This document shows, piece by piece, positions 9,806 through 19,187 of a DNA stretch of 64,000 nucleotides. Under the pieces are notes generated by a model. It did no database searches. It was given only the letters and a program-made list of their open reading frames with translations, and was not told the origin of the DNA. How positions within the stretch are numbered: position 1 is the stretch's first letter; every line of letters begins with the position of its first letter. This DNA is from Botryococcus braunii (Eukaryota > Chlorophyta > Trebouxiophyceae): assembly GCA_002005505.1 (NCBI GenBank), contig KV908359.1:723760-787759 (forward strand). Reading direction: 5' to 3'. Position numbers and translations under genes: made by a program.

Positions 9806-10575
9806 GATGGCAGTCGGTCAAATACTGCCTTACTCTGCCCTTGGTGTAAACGGAACTGGAACTGTACCAGCTCGATATACACGTGGTATTCTCTGTACCA
9901 CCTGAGTACCTGTCCTGTTCCCTCTCTTCCCTCAACAATAGCTCTGTCGAGAAAGAACGAAGGAAAACCTTCCAGTGGCCCGCCTGCAGTTAGCTTAAAT
10001 AACTCCTGCAAACGGTTCCACACTTTCAGAAAATAGTGCACCTCCCAGTCTTCTTTTGGAAGGCTCTTCCCGTATAGCTCTGCTACCTCATGCACCAGGC
10101 TATCAGCAAGGGGATCACTGAACACAATCAATTCCTCCCACTTGACCAGAATGGGCTCCTCTCGTGGCTGTGTCAGACCAGCCAAGAATGCCGTTGATAT
10201 GATTCCTTCACACAGAGCGGACCCTTCTTCACTTTCACAAGTCTTAACAAAGATGTAGTTTGCTCGTTCAACAGGATCAGGAAGATTGTTCAGCACAATG
10301 TCTTGGTGATGCACAATTGGCCTTTGAAATTGACCCTTTGGAACACCAGGCCTCTCAATATGAATATACAGACCCGGGTCTCCAAAATAGTCAGGAACTT
10401 TAAAGTGAGTCCTGACAAAAGGAATGGGATACTCTGAGTATTCCGGTCTTCTTGGATGCTGTTGACGTACTGCAGGTCGCAGTCCTCTTCCTCTCGTTGT
10501 TGGGAAAGGTCTCGGCGTCCGTTGCTCTTCAGGTTCCGGTGTATCTTCGATCACAATGACTTCCTCCTCTGGCAT
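9595..10575 (-). CDS. ORF0 of element B (accessory protein, unknown function)
   Basis: 326 codons starting at an ATG only 11 nt downstream of the primer-binding site, so this is the first long frame of the internal region. N terminus is acidic (MPEEEVIVIEDTPEPEE), followed by a Pro/Arg-rich stretch and a globular region rich in aromatic and Glu/Leu residues (LVKWEELIVFSDPLADSLVH; WEVHYFLKVWNRLQELF). The last 211 nt overlap gag-pol in another frame, and the stop falls just before the conserved Gag core. Element D keeps a diverged copy of the start (MQDDDVILIEDT), showing that the ORF belongs to the family. No clear similarity to the ORF0 of elements A, C and G, and no known domain recognised. 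It could supply a Gag extension or a nucleic-acid-binding cofactor; this is inference. Confidence 0.7.
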   Translation of the reverse strand: MPEEEVIVIEDTPEPEEQRTPRPFPTTRGRGLRPAVRQQHPRRPEYSEYPIPFVRTHFKVPDYFGDPGLYIHIERPGVPKGQFQRPIVHHQDIVLNNLPDPVERANYIFVKTCESEEGSALCEGIISTAFLAGLTQPREEPILVKWEELIVFSDPLADSLVHEVAELYGKSLPKEDWEVHYFLKVWNRLQELFKLTAGGPLEGFPSFFLDRAIVEGREGTGQVLRWYREYHVYIELVQFQFRLHQGQSKAVFDRLPSWREVEELGLNPLRLHPDYFQTYEGISRGWLEPVMGLQRLTWEEIQELEQQWLGDLNRPVHLAGKIRRVQ

Positions 10576-10586
10576 GCAGCAAGTTG

Positions 10587-10599
10587 TGGGCCCATAACC
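10587..10599 (-). promoter_or_regulatory. Primer-binding site of B (initiator tRNA-Met anticodon arm)
   Basis: Sense strand GGTTATGGGCCCA, 2 nt after the 5' LTR. It is the exact complement of UGGGCCCAUAACC, the anticodon stem-loop of eukaryotic initiator tRNA-Met, not of a tRNA 3' end. Drosophila copia is known to prime from a cleaved half of this tRNA. Confidence 0.85.
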
Positions 10600-10601
10600 T
10601 T

Positions 10602-12110
10602 TGTTATGTATTAGTTGGAGGATGCCGTAACTGTAAGCGGTACGTATGCCGTTGGAGAATCACTTCCTGTGAACACCACCAAGTAATCTCAATGTCTATA
10701 TAGACCAGTGCTCGCACTGCCGTCTATATCTGCCGACTGCTCTCCGATCAGGACACCCTTGGCCCTTCAGCAGTCCCAGGAGTTTAATGGCTACTCCCAA
10801 CCAATCGCTATAACCAGTGTGCAACTCGTCACACACAAATAGCCTTACTGTTCGCACAACAGTAACACACAAGCAATGCAGCTCCTGTATTGAAATGAAT
10901 GTGACAGCAGTATATCAAGCAATCCTTCAATACAGAGCAAACACTATTCAGCTTGGAGTTCGAAGCCCAGATGCATTCCACACCCCATCGAGACTCGTTA
11001 CAAATGGTTTACGTATATTTACCTGTGAACACCACCAAGTAATCTCAATGTCTATATAGACCAGTGCTCGCACTGCCGTCTATATCTGCCTGCACCCGAG
11101 CGTTACGATTTACTTGTGGGTTCATCAGTGTCCACAAAATATATCTAAACCACTTGAAACACACACGCAACCTATCCACATATGTGTACGTACCGACTGC
11201 TCTCCGATCAGGACACCCTTGGCCCTTCAGCAGTCCCAGGAGTTTAATGGCTACTCCCAACCAATCTGCACAATATGTGGATCATCAGAGATCAAAACAA
11301 AACAGTTATTTAACCAGCAGGAGCATGCTTGTTATACGTATCTGTACTCACCGCTATAACCAGTGTGCAACTCGTCACACACAAATAGCCTTACTGTTCG
11401 CACAACAGTAACACACAAGCAATGCAGCTCCTGCAACACAAGACACATGTAATGTTTCATAATCAGCAGAAACATCAGTATGCATGTGCTTAACGCCTAC
11501 GATCGCAGCCACACGACTGCGACCGTTACCCTTGCCAGCGATCGCAAGCTTACCTGTATTGAAATGAATGTGACAGCAGTATATCAAGCAATCCTTCAAT
11601 ACAGAGCAAACACTATTCAGCTTGGAGTTCGAAGCCCAGATGCATTCCACACCCCATCGAGACTGCCAAGCTTGCTCGCGATCTGGCGTTTCTATGCCTT
11701 CTGATCGTAACCGGCGGTAACGGTACAGTTCCTTTCGAGAGGCTGTACCGTACTGCATGGTCACATAAACAACCCTGAGTTGGCCCTATGCCAACGTGTA
11801 GCTCTATAGCTGCACCAGGGATCTCATACTTATACACGCGTACACACTCAATAGAGTCTTTACCTTGTGACCTTACCGTCACTAGCACAAGACCTGTACT
11901 GCATGGAGGTCACTTATATGATCAACCTAACTGAACATAATACAATACCCTTTGACACGCAATCAGGCGCATCTTCTTACTTGTACTCCACACGTGGAGA
12001 AATTCAAGTTATACAATGTTTCCTAAAACCACTTGATAACCTGATAGCGCCCCCTGTATCTAGTACGTTTGCCATCACGTATCTATACGTACCTATCAGT
12101 TTATACAACA
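10602..12110 (-). repeat. 5' LTR of element B
   Basis: 1,509 bp, same length as the left LTR and almost identical. Contains the compact copy at 10667-10993 and the intron-containing copy at 11023-11662, with introns at 11090-11193, 11266-11351 and 11431-11553. Should carry B's promoter on the minus strand. Its plus-strand right end happens to be open in frame with element A pol. Confidence 0.95.
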
Positions 12111-12115
12111 GTAAG

Positions 12116-13738
12116 CAAGATCAGGGGAAGCACACTGGGGTGAGATTTGGGAAGATTAGTGTGCCTTCCAGTCTAAAGGAGGCCAAGCAGTCCCCACAGT
12201 GGGAATATTGGAAGGCTGCTATGCAGGAAGAGCAAAATTCATTAGATGCTCATGAGGTGATGGAGTTTGTTCCGAGACCTCGTGGCCACAAAGTAATCCC
12301 AGTTCACTGGATTTTTTCAGTGAAAATGGATGCTCATGGTAATGTGCTGAGGTTCAAGGCTAGGCTAGTGGCTCAAGGGTGTAGGCAAATTCCAGGAGTG
12401 GATGTAATGGAGGTATTTGCTCCCACCAGCAGTTATGGGTCTAGGAGAGCTTTGCTGTCAGTGGCTGCACAAGAGGGTCTTGAAATCCACCAGGTGGATG
12501 TCAAGACTGCATTTTTAAATGGTGATTTAGAGGAGGAGGTCTATGTCACACAACCTCTTGGGTTTGAAAATGGGGATGGGAACACAGTGTGTCGCTTGAA
12601 GAAGGCACTGTATGGCCTGAAGCAAGCTCCAAGGGCATGGCATAAGACCCTCAATGAAAAGCTCCATACCATGGGGTATGAGGTGTGCAAGAGTGATGCT
12701 GGTGTCTATGTGAAATGTTCTGTGGATGGTGGAAAATCCTTTGTGCTGATTTATGTTGATGATCTATTGATAGTTTCCAAGGGCATGGGTGAGATTGAGA
12801 GAGTGAAAGGGTTGCTTAAGCAGGAGTTCACCATTCATGATCTAGGAGAGGTGAAAGATTTCCTGGGCGGCCAAGTGATGAGAGATAGAGAGAAAGGGTT
12901 GATTTCATTGAGCTGCATTCCGAAGATTGATGCACTCATTGAGAAATTTGGGCTGGATCTGGAGTCTGTGGGGCCTGACACCCCTATGACTAAGGATTTT
13001 GTGGCCACACAGCAACCTGTGTCTAAGGACAACAGTGCCAGCATTGGAGCTGGGAGTCCCTTGCCACCAGGTCATAGATATTGTGAACTGTTTGGGTCAC
13101 TGTTGTACATTGCTAACACCACTAGGCCTGATATTTCCCAGGCTGTGGGAGTGCTCTCCAGGTATAGGATTACTCCCACTACTGCTCACTGGAATGAAGC
13201 CATCAGAGTGTTGAAATATCTGAAGGCTACCAGGGATCTTGTTCTAGTACTTGGAGGGAATGACACAGAGCTGGAGGGCTTTGTTGATGCAGATTATGGT
13301 GGTGATCAGGATCATCGGTTTTCCACTACTGGTTACGTAATTCGTGTGTTCGGAGGGGCTGTAGTTTGGGGAAGCAAGAAGCAGTCTGCAGTGGCCACAT
13401 CCACTGTAGAGGCTGAGTTTATGGCGGCAAGTGCAGCTGTCAAAGAGGCAAATTGGATGAAGGGATTCCTGGAAGAAATTGGTATTTCTCCTTGGATTGT
13501 GAAGATCCACTGTGATAATCAGGGATGCATCAATCATCTCAGAAATCCAGTGTTCTCTAAACATACCAAGCACATTGCAATCAGCTTTCATTTTGCTCGG
13601 GAAGCTATTGCATTGGGACAGGTGGATTTGAAATACGTTCCTTCTGCTAGGAATGTGGCAGATATATTTACGAAGCCTTTGACAAGGCAGGTATTTCAGG
13701 GCCATCGTGAGGCTCTAGGACTGGCCAAGTTTTTGTGA
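12116..13738 (+). CDS. gag-pol: Copia element A RT-RNase H (3' part of split gag-pol)
   Basis: Continues the frame of 251-3877 after the TSD at 12111-12115: 540 codons to TGA at 13736-13738. Reverse transcriptase begins at SPQWEYWKAAMQEE, has KARLVAQGCRQ, VDVKTAFLNGDLEEEVYV, LYGLKQAPRAWH and the catalytic YVDDLLIVSKG, then DLGEVKDFLGGQV; RNase H has VDADYGGD, STVEAEFMAAS and DNQGCINHL, ending VADIFTKPL. No stops. The open frame upstream to 11867 is only B's LTR read through and is not part of this gene. With the 5' part, the ancestral protein would be about 1,749 residues. Confidence 0.95.
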   Translation, partial: QDQGKHTGVRFGKISVPSSLKEAKQSPQWEYWKAAMQEEQNSLDAHEVMEFVPRPRGHKVIPVHWIFSVKMDAHGNVLRFKARLVAQGCRQIPGVDVMEVFAPTSSYGSRRALLSVAAQEGLEIHQVDVKTAFLNGDLEEEVYVTQPLGFENGDGNTVCRLKKALYGLKQAPRAWHKTLNEKLHTMGYEVCKSDAGVYVKCSVDGGKSFVLIYVDDLLIVSKGMGEIERVKGLLKQEFTIHDLGEVKDFLGGQVMRDREKGLISLSCIPKIDALIEKFGLDLESVGPDTPMTKDFVATQQPVSKDNSASIGAGSPLPPGHRYCELFGSLLYIANTTRPDISQAVGVLSRYRITPTTAHWNEAIRVLKYLKATRDLVLVLGGNDTELEGFVDADYGGDQDHRFSTTGYVIRVFGGAVVWGSKKQSAVATSTVEAEFMAASAAVKEANWMKGFLEEIGISPWIVKIHCDNQGCINHLRNPVFSKHTKHIAISFHFAREAIALGQVDLKYVPSARNVADIFTKPLTRQVFQGHREALGLAKFL

Positions 13739-13747
13739 GGAAAAGTC

Positions 13748-13756
13748 AAGGGGAAG
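13748..13756 (+). promoter_or_regulatory. Polypurine tract of element A
   Basis: AAGGGGAAG immediately before the 3' LTR. The identical 9 nt precede the 3' LTRs of A2, C and F. Confidence 0.8.
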
Positions 13757-14482
13757 TGTTATAATAGTAAAAGAACAATTAGTGACTTTCCCTCAGAAGA
13801 GTAATAGTGGCCAGGCTTCTCTAAAGCAATCACTGTGAACAATCTTAGAGGTTGAGTAAGGGATGGCAGAACTCTAGAGTTCTGCCATAATTGATCTGGA
13901 CTGATTCCATTTCGGAGAAAGAGAGTAATGCAATCTGACGCGTTCTTGCGAGAAAGGATATAGGCAGCAGGCATGAAGGGCTCGGTACTTGTTTGGGACT
14001 GAAAGAGCACTCCGGGTGCTTATCTCTGATCAGTTGCCACAAGTGTCAACACATAGTCGGGCTCTGCTTGCTCTCCTACACACAGCAAGAGACCCGACCG
14101 AGCTTAACACCCTTCGTGCCGGGACATACAGGTGAAGTGCTGCATCTTAGTAACTTGCATGAACAATTGATTAGGAAGAGGTCTAGATAAGCGTATTAGA
14201 ATATTGCTAATGCTTGGCTCATCGAACAATGGTAATGCGAACTATCTGTCGATGCGTAGAAGAGGTAGTTTGAATTCCTTGGCGTTGAGAGAGAGCAAGA
14301 AGCAATGTAATGACTTGTTTGGGACTGAAAGAGCACTCCGGGTGCTTATCTCTGATCAGTTGCCACAAGTGTCAACACATAGTCGGGCTCTGCTTGCTCT
14401 CCTACACACAGCAAGAGACCCGACCGAGCTTAACACCCTTCGTGCCGGGACATACAGGGAACATTACGCCCAGAATTGTACA
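13757..14482 (+). repeat. 3' LTR of element A
   Basis: 726 bp, TGTTATAATAG...AATTGTACA; same length as both A2 LTRs. Contains a 145-nt segment twice: 13987-14131 and 14313-14457, apparently identical. The first copy ends CATACAG followed by GTGAAGTG (donor-like); the second ends CATACAG followed by GGAACATT and the LTR end. Confidence 0.93.
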
Positions 14483-15207
14483 ATAATAGTGACAGAACAT
14501 TTTGGTGCCTTTCCCTCAGAAGAGTAATAGTGGCCAGATTAGCTCCAATTACCAGTGAGAACATTTATTAGAATGAGTAATAGGTGGCAGAACCTAGGAG
14601 TTCTGCCAGAACCAATCTAGACCAATTGTACGTCAATAAGGGAGGATAAGGTAATCAGACACGGTTTGCTCGAAAGGCTATATGCTCCTGGCTCGAAGGA
14701 CTGAGGCACTTGATTGGGACATCAAAAGCACTTCGGGTGTTTGATACTTTACTGTTGCCAGTCAAGTCATCTCATTCACAGTCGACACTGCTTGTTACTC
14801 GACACACAACAAGAGTGTCGCCGGGCTAAACACCCTCGTGCCGGGTCATACAGGTAAACTGCTGTCAGGACATCACATGCATAAGAACAATGGATTAGGA
14901 AAGGGTCTAGATAGTGTGTAATAGAAAGGTGCTACTGCTTAGCTCATCGGACATCGGTAATGCAGACTATCAGTAACCTCGCAGATAGAGTAGTTTGAAT
15001 TGCTGAGTGATGAGAGAGAGCAATAAGCATTGTAAGACTTGATTGGGACATCAAAAGCACTTCGGGTGTTTGATACTTCACTGTTGCCAGTCAAGTCATC
15101 TCATTCACAGTCGACACTGCTTGTTACTCGACACACAACAAGAGTGTCGCCGGGCTAAACACCCTCGTGCCGGGTCATACAGGGAACGCCGAACTCAGAA
15201 GTTTACA
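14483..15207 (+). repeat. LTR of a further copia element (J), start cut by element A
   Basis: About 725 bp, related to but clearly different from A's LTR (shared start ATAATAGT, CCCTCAGAAGAGTAATAGTG). Ends GAAGTTTACA. Holds a 146-nt segment twice, 14708-14853 and 15037-15182, one difference seen; the 183 nt between them begin GTAAACTG and end TGTAAG, a GT-AG pair. No primer-binding site follows, so this is either a solo LTR or the 3' LTR of an element extending left of the window. It sits in the 5' part of element E. Confidence 0.75.
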
Positions 15208-15209
15208 AA

Positions 15210-15348
15210 TCACCATACGAATCCTTGAAAGACAAACTTGCTGAGACAATCAATTCCATTGGCAGTGATCTAGAAAACAATTCGGAGCAAAAGTGCAGGT
15301 GCTACATTCCCAGGCATGACAACATCGGCTACGAACCCTACCCCAGGT
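15210..15348 (+). pseudogene. Possible ORF0 tail of element E
   Basis: A frame open from the J LTR boundary to TGA at 15346-15348 encodes SPYESLKDKLAETINSIGSD and a short tail. It overlaps the gag start by 33 nt in another frame, as ORF0 and gag overlap in element B. Its upstream part is missing because J was inserted. No family recognised; it may be chance. Confidence 0.35.
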
Positions 15349-16167
15349 GATTTATCCAATCCACAATCAAATCCACCCACAAACCCTTCAGATGGCACCA
15401 CTAGTCAGTCTGCCCAGTCAGGAAATGGTATAGATCAGACAAACCCTGTCTATACTAATCTGAAATTAGTTCAGGCATTGGACCTGGATTGTGAGAATGG
15501 TTTCAGGTGGCAGAAAGATGTTCTGAATGTTGCCAATAGTAAACGCATTAAGCTATGTCTTGAGGAGGAGCATCCTAAAACAGCTGGAGACTCTCTTGCT
15601 ATGAGTCTCCTCACTGAGAAAATTCTTGACGTTTGGGTGGACAGGGCATTAGACATGCCAAGGGCAAAGCATGCCTATGATTGGCTGCTGCGCAAGTTTA
15701 CTGGTGGGCACAATGAAGAGTTAATGAGAAAATGGTCCAAGGTCTTGGACTATGGGAGTATCGAAGATGGTCAAGAATACCATGCTTATGTGGCTAGGAA
15801 GTTCAGGCTGGCCAGAGGTCTACAGGCTAATAACCACCCATGTTCTGATGGAAGGCTGAAAATGGGGATCGTGGAGGGTTTGCCTAAGCAATTTGAGCAT
15901 GCAAAGTCAAATCTGTACACCTCGTGTCTTGGTCAGGATGAGGATAAGGTCACACTCAATATTCAGGCATGTTCAAGGTTGCTTGGGATTGATGAATTCA
16001 AGGCCCCCTCACACTCTGCCAATATTGCCCATTCAGTCAGAGGTCCCCCTCCTCCAAGAAATGCCCAAGGATCCCGACCACAGGGAATGCGAGAAGATCT
16101 TGCTAACAACTTCAGGGGCTGCTGGGGCACTGCTTGGAAGATGGACACTCCAGAAACGTGCGTGTAA
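15316..16167 (+). pseudogene. gag: Copia element E Gag, frameshifted
   Basis: 283 codons from ATG. Low-complexity Ser/Thr/Pro N terminus, then a Ty1/copia-type Gag core (LLTEKILDVWVDRAL; WLLRKFTGGHNEELMRKWSK; YHAYVARKFRLARGL). The zinc knuckle is degraded: C..W....W...C spacing is visible near the end (GCWGTAWKMDTPETC) but the histidine is gone and the frame ends at 16167. The downstream part continues in other frames to about 16255. Gag packages element RNA into particles; this copy is unlikely to work. Confidence 0.75.
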
Positions 16168-16269
16168 AACTCCTAGCAGAAAAGGAGAGAAGGGCTGCCC
16201 TTATTGCAGCACGCAAAAACCAAGCAAATCCGACTGGAGGTATTGCATTGGGTGACTCCTCTGACTAAG

Positions 16270-17341
16270 GTAATCCATTTTCCAGATGGGTGGTAGACTC
16301 AGGAGCTTCAACGCACATATGCAATGATGTCAGACTCATGCAAAACATTCACTGGTATACACAACCAAAGGGCCTGAACTTAGCAACTGGTGAACAAATT
16401 GCACAACGCAAGGCATGTGGCTCTGTATGTTTAGTAGGTGAACTGGGTAATATGTGTAAACTAAAAAATGTAGAGTATGTGCCTACTGCCATTGAAAATC
16501 TATTGTCAGTTTCATGTGCAGTAACGGATGGCATATCGTTTTCAAATAATGCACATGGAGAGATCATATGCATGTCTAGTAACACCTCAAGATTCACTTC
16601 AGAGGTCAGAAAGGAAAGGGGATTGTATTTTGTTCACTGTCTGTGCTGTAAAATTCAGCCATCACACAGTGTGGGTTATGCTCACAAATGTTCTGAATAT
16701 GATTTGTGGCATCAACGTTTAGGACATCCAGGGAGTAAAAACCTGGAACGACTGCAGACTGAGGATATGGTGAATGGAATATCTACATCTCTTTCTCCTT
16801 GTTTGCACGGTCATTCACTGTGTGATGTGTGTGTGATGGGCAAGCAGATTAGAGAAAGCTACCAACGGCCTCCAGTATCAGCAACTGAATGTCTTCAGCT
16901 GTTGCACCTGGATGTTATTGGTGAGCTACCAGTGCCAGGAGCTGAGGGTGAGCGCTACATGCTCACAGTACTAGATGATTACTCTAGAGCCGGTGAATCT
17001 ATGGCATTGACCTCCAAGTCCCAGGTGGGTGGTGCTGTTAAGTCTATCATCCTGTATCTAGAAAATCAGACTAATCACAATGTCAAGGTGGTTAGGTCTG
17101 ACAGGGGAAGTGAGTTTGTAAACTCTGACTTGCTTGACTTTTTCCAGCCTAAAGGGATCAGACACGAAACGTCTGCCCCTTACACCCCTCAGCAGAATGG
17201 GAGAGCAGAACGTTTTAACAGATCATTAAAAGAAAAAGTTAGAATTCTTCTGCTTCAGGCAAAGGCTCCACAAAGCATGTGGGCGGATGCACTCCCAACA
17301 GCTGTCAGGTTGTTAAATCTCAGAGCAGTAAAGGGGAAGAC
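16270..17341 (+). pseudogene. pol: Copia element E protease-integrase, cut by gypsy element Z
   Basis: Frame carrying protease VVDSGASTHICND (about 16290), integrase finger LWHQRLGHPG with CDVCVMGKQ, and integrase core LDVIGELP, RSDRGSEFVN and QQNGRAERFNR. It ends at codon AAG/AC where Z is inserted (TSD AAGAC, 17337-17341) and resumes at 24217. It is separated from gag by frameshifts around 16170-16280, so a Gag-Pol fusion cannot be made. Residues after the Z LTR boundary in the open frame are not part of this gene. Confidence 0.85.
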
Positions 17342-17639
17342 TGTAACAGGAAAAGTCGCGTGTTATAGGAAAATGACCGGACCACGAGGATTTGGACCTC
17401 CATAAAGGTCCCTTCGTGAGTTATGTTCCTCCACGCCAAGAAGTGGCTACTTCACGCGCCAAGGGAGTGACCCTTACTTGACAAGGCGCATTGGCGATGG
17501 AGACAGGGACACACTTAGAACAGGATAGAATAAGGCTTTGGCAGAGGAAGGACCGGGCCGGACTGGACGGGTACTGAGGTGGAGCCCAAACAACTTGTAA
17601 CCATTGTTTTCGCATCCTTTGGCCGTTTCTACTGTATCA
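17342..17639 (+). repeat. 5' LTR of gypsy element Z
   Basis: 298 bp, TG...CA; matches 23914-24211 throughout my comparison. Confidence 0.95.
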
Positions 17640-17640
17640 C

Positions 17641-17655
17641 TGGTATCGGCGAGAG
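17641..17655 (+). promoter_or_regulatory. Primer-binding site of gypsy element Z
   Basis: TGGTATCGGCGAGAG, one base after the LTR; complementary to a tRNA 3' end with CCA. The same 15 nt serve gypsy element I at 61277-61291. Shares TGGTATC with the plant initiator-Met site but then differs, so the tRNA is not certain. 17656-17855 is leader without a clear gene. Confidence 0.8.
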
Positions 17656-17855
17656 GGGCCAAATTTTGAGCTCCTCTCGTTGAAAAAATTTCCCAAAGAA
17701 GTTTTTCAGAGAATTCTATAGATTCGGATTGGGTTAGTTGTGGTGTGTGTGGCGCTTTTAGGGGCCTACGACTCGGGTCACCGAGTTTAGGGCCCCCACC
17801 CGGACTTTCTCGATTTCCTGTGTCACCGAGCCTCGCCAGCACTGACAGCTCAGAT

Positions 17856-19187
17856 ATGGCTAGACGACAAGTCGAAGAGCTGCAGGCTGCTTTGGCAGAG
17901 GCCGAGGGGCGTGAAGCGGCAATGGCTGCCGAACTGGCTGAGTTACGACAACAGGCAGAAAACGCTGAAGTTGCGGCTCAAAACCCCGCGAACCCACAGG
18001 CAAGAATCCCGACCGTTAGAACCCACTTACCGGAAAAATTCGAGGGACGCAGGGACGATCTCGAACAATTCCTAGACGATGTGAGGTAATATTGTGAACT
18101 CACCGGTGTGCCCGCGAACCTCAGGGTTGACTACGCAGTGCGCTGCTTAGGAAAGAGCGTGAAAAAGGTGTGGTTAACCAAAAAAGCAGCTTACGTGAGG
18201 CAAAATCCAGGTGCTGTCGTGGATTTAGCTCTCTTTGGGGATCTGTTGTCTTCTGTCTATGATAACACTGATAAGGTTGCAAAGGCAAGGGATAAACTTG
18301 ATTCCGTATATCAGGGCAACGAATCAGTTGAGAAGTATGTTGAGCGCTTTACAACCTTGCTAGCAGAGGTAGAAGTCAGTGGGGACCTATCCATGGGGGA
18401 GAAAATCCATAGGTTTCGTAAAGGCCTACGTGAGGATTTAAAGAAATATTCAGCAATTAACCCTACAACAGGCAAAGGTTTTGATGATTTGGATGCCTTG
18501 ATAAGTTTACTCACACGGTACGATGCCGCGGTGGGCGGGCCCTTACAGGCAAAGAGACTGAGAACCGGCCCCGGGGGCCCTAACTCAAGCATTGCAACCG
18601 CCACCGTTGGCCCAGCACCGCACGTTGCTGGCGTCGGACAGGACTGGACAATCCCCTACTACAGTCATGAATTTGGGATGATGGCAGCTGCACCGATGGT
18701 GGCAGCGCCAATCCAGATGGCCCATGGTTACCCTGCGCCGCTCGCCACGGTCGCCGCGATCCAAGGCGCGACTCCTTATCCCCGCAGGGATGGTTTACCT
18801 CCCGAGTATCGGAGGGACACTAGAGTTGCCTTTCCCCTCAACAGAAGCTGTTACGCGTGCAATACCCCTGGCCATGAATCTTGGTTTTGCCCACTCAAAA
18901 AACTTAGAGAGGACCCTAACGCCTATCTTAATCAACAACAGTGGGACATCTTGCAACACATTGTGAAGGCCAGACAGGAGGTAAACCAGCCTGCTCCACC
19001 AATTCCAGGTCTGGCTGGTGATTTGCTGCGGCGACGGGTAGGAGGGGGCCACAACAACTTTAGGTCCCTCGGTGTGGGAGCAGCCCCTATGCAAGGGTGG
19101 ACAGCACAGGGTGGGGCCGGACGGGGACGGAGAATCAGAGGACGGGGCCGTGGACGGGGCCGGGCAAGGGGACGCGGTAGGCCATGA
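17856..19187 (+). pseudogene. gag: Gypsy element Z Gag with one in-frame stop
   Basis: 444-codon frame from ATG 17856 to TGA 19185-19187, broken only by TAA at 18087-18089; both sides are in the same frame. N terminus has a coiled-coil-like Ala/Glu region (ELQAALAEAEGREAAMAAEL), then a Ty3 Gag core (VEKYVERFTTLLAEVE), a CCHC knuckle CYACNTPGHESWFC near residue 331 and an Arg/Gly-rich tail suited to RNA binding. An open GTG-initiated extension upstream to 17745 is probably not used. The stop is most simply a single C-to-T change (CAA to TAA), unless it is read through. Its TGA overlaps the pol ATG. Confidence 0.85.

Larger units (their letters stand above)
3878..12110 (-). mobile_element. Ty1/copia element B, near-complete, inserted in element A
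   Basis: 8,233-bp minus-strand element flanked by the 5-bp duplication GTAAG (3873-3877 and 12111-12115). Both LTRs are 1,509 bp, begin TG and end CA, and the only difference I noticed is one base (near 4430 versus 11154), so insertion is recent. In sense order: 5' LTR 10602-12110, PBS 10587-10599, ORF0 9595-10575, gag-pol 5531-9805, 3' UTR with a telomere-like repeat, PPT 5387-5399, 3' LTR 3878-5386. It interrupts A's gag-pol between codons, in the linker before reverse transcriptase. All frames are open, but reverse transcriptase lacks a short conserved segment, so autonomy is uncertain. Confidence 0.95.
1..14482 (+). mobile_element. Ty1/copia element A, split by element B
   Basis: Sense-strand copia element. 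Its 5' LTR, primer-binding site and ORF0 start lie left of the window. Present are the ORF0 tail, gag-pol in two pieces (251-3877 and 12116-13738), a polypurine tract and a 726-bp 3' LTR (13757-14482). After the LTR, ATAAT (14483-14487) would be its target-site duplication: the next LTR (J) lacks only its first bases and A's own LTR begins TGTTATAAT, so A seems to have landed at the start of J. A second copy of the family, A2, lies inverted at 34619-42391. Confidence 0.9.

Noticed and set aside
3878..12110. Direct repeats that could suggest a CRISPR-like or satellite array
   Set aside because: They are LTR pairs and intra-LTR duplications with TG...CA ends and target duplications, not short regular repeats with spacers.
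11867..13738. A 623-codon ORF that begins in B's LTR and runs into element A pol
   Set aside because: The first 80 or so codons are LTR sequence that is open by chance; homology to copia pol starts only after the target duplication at 12111-12115. The same applies to 53161-57036 across D's LTR and to the end of the 251-3979 frame.
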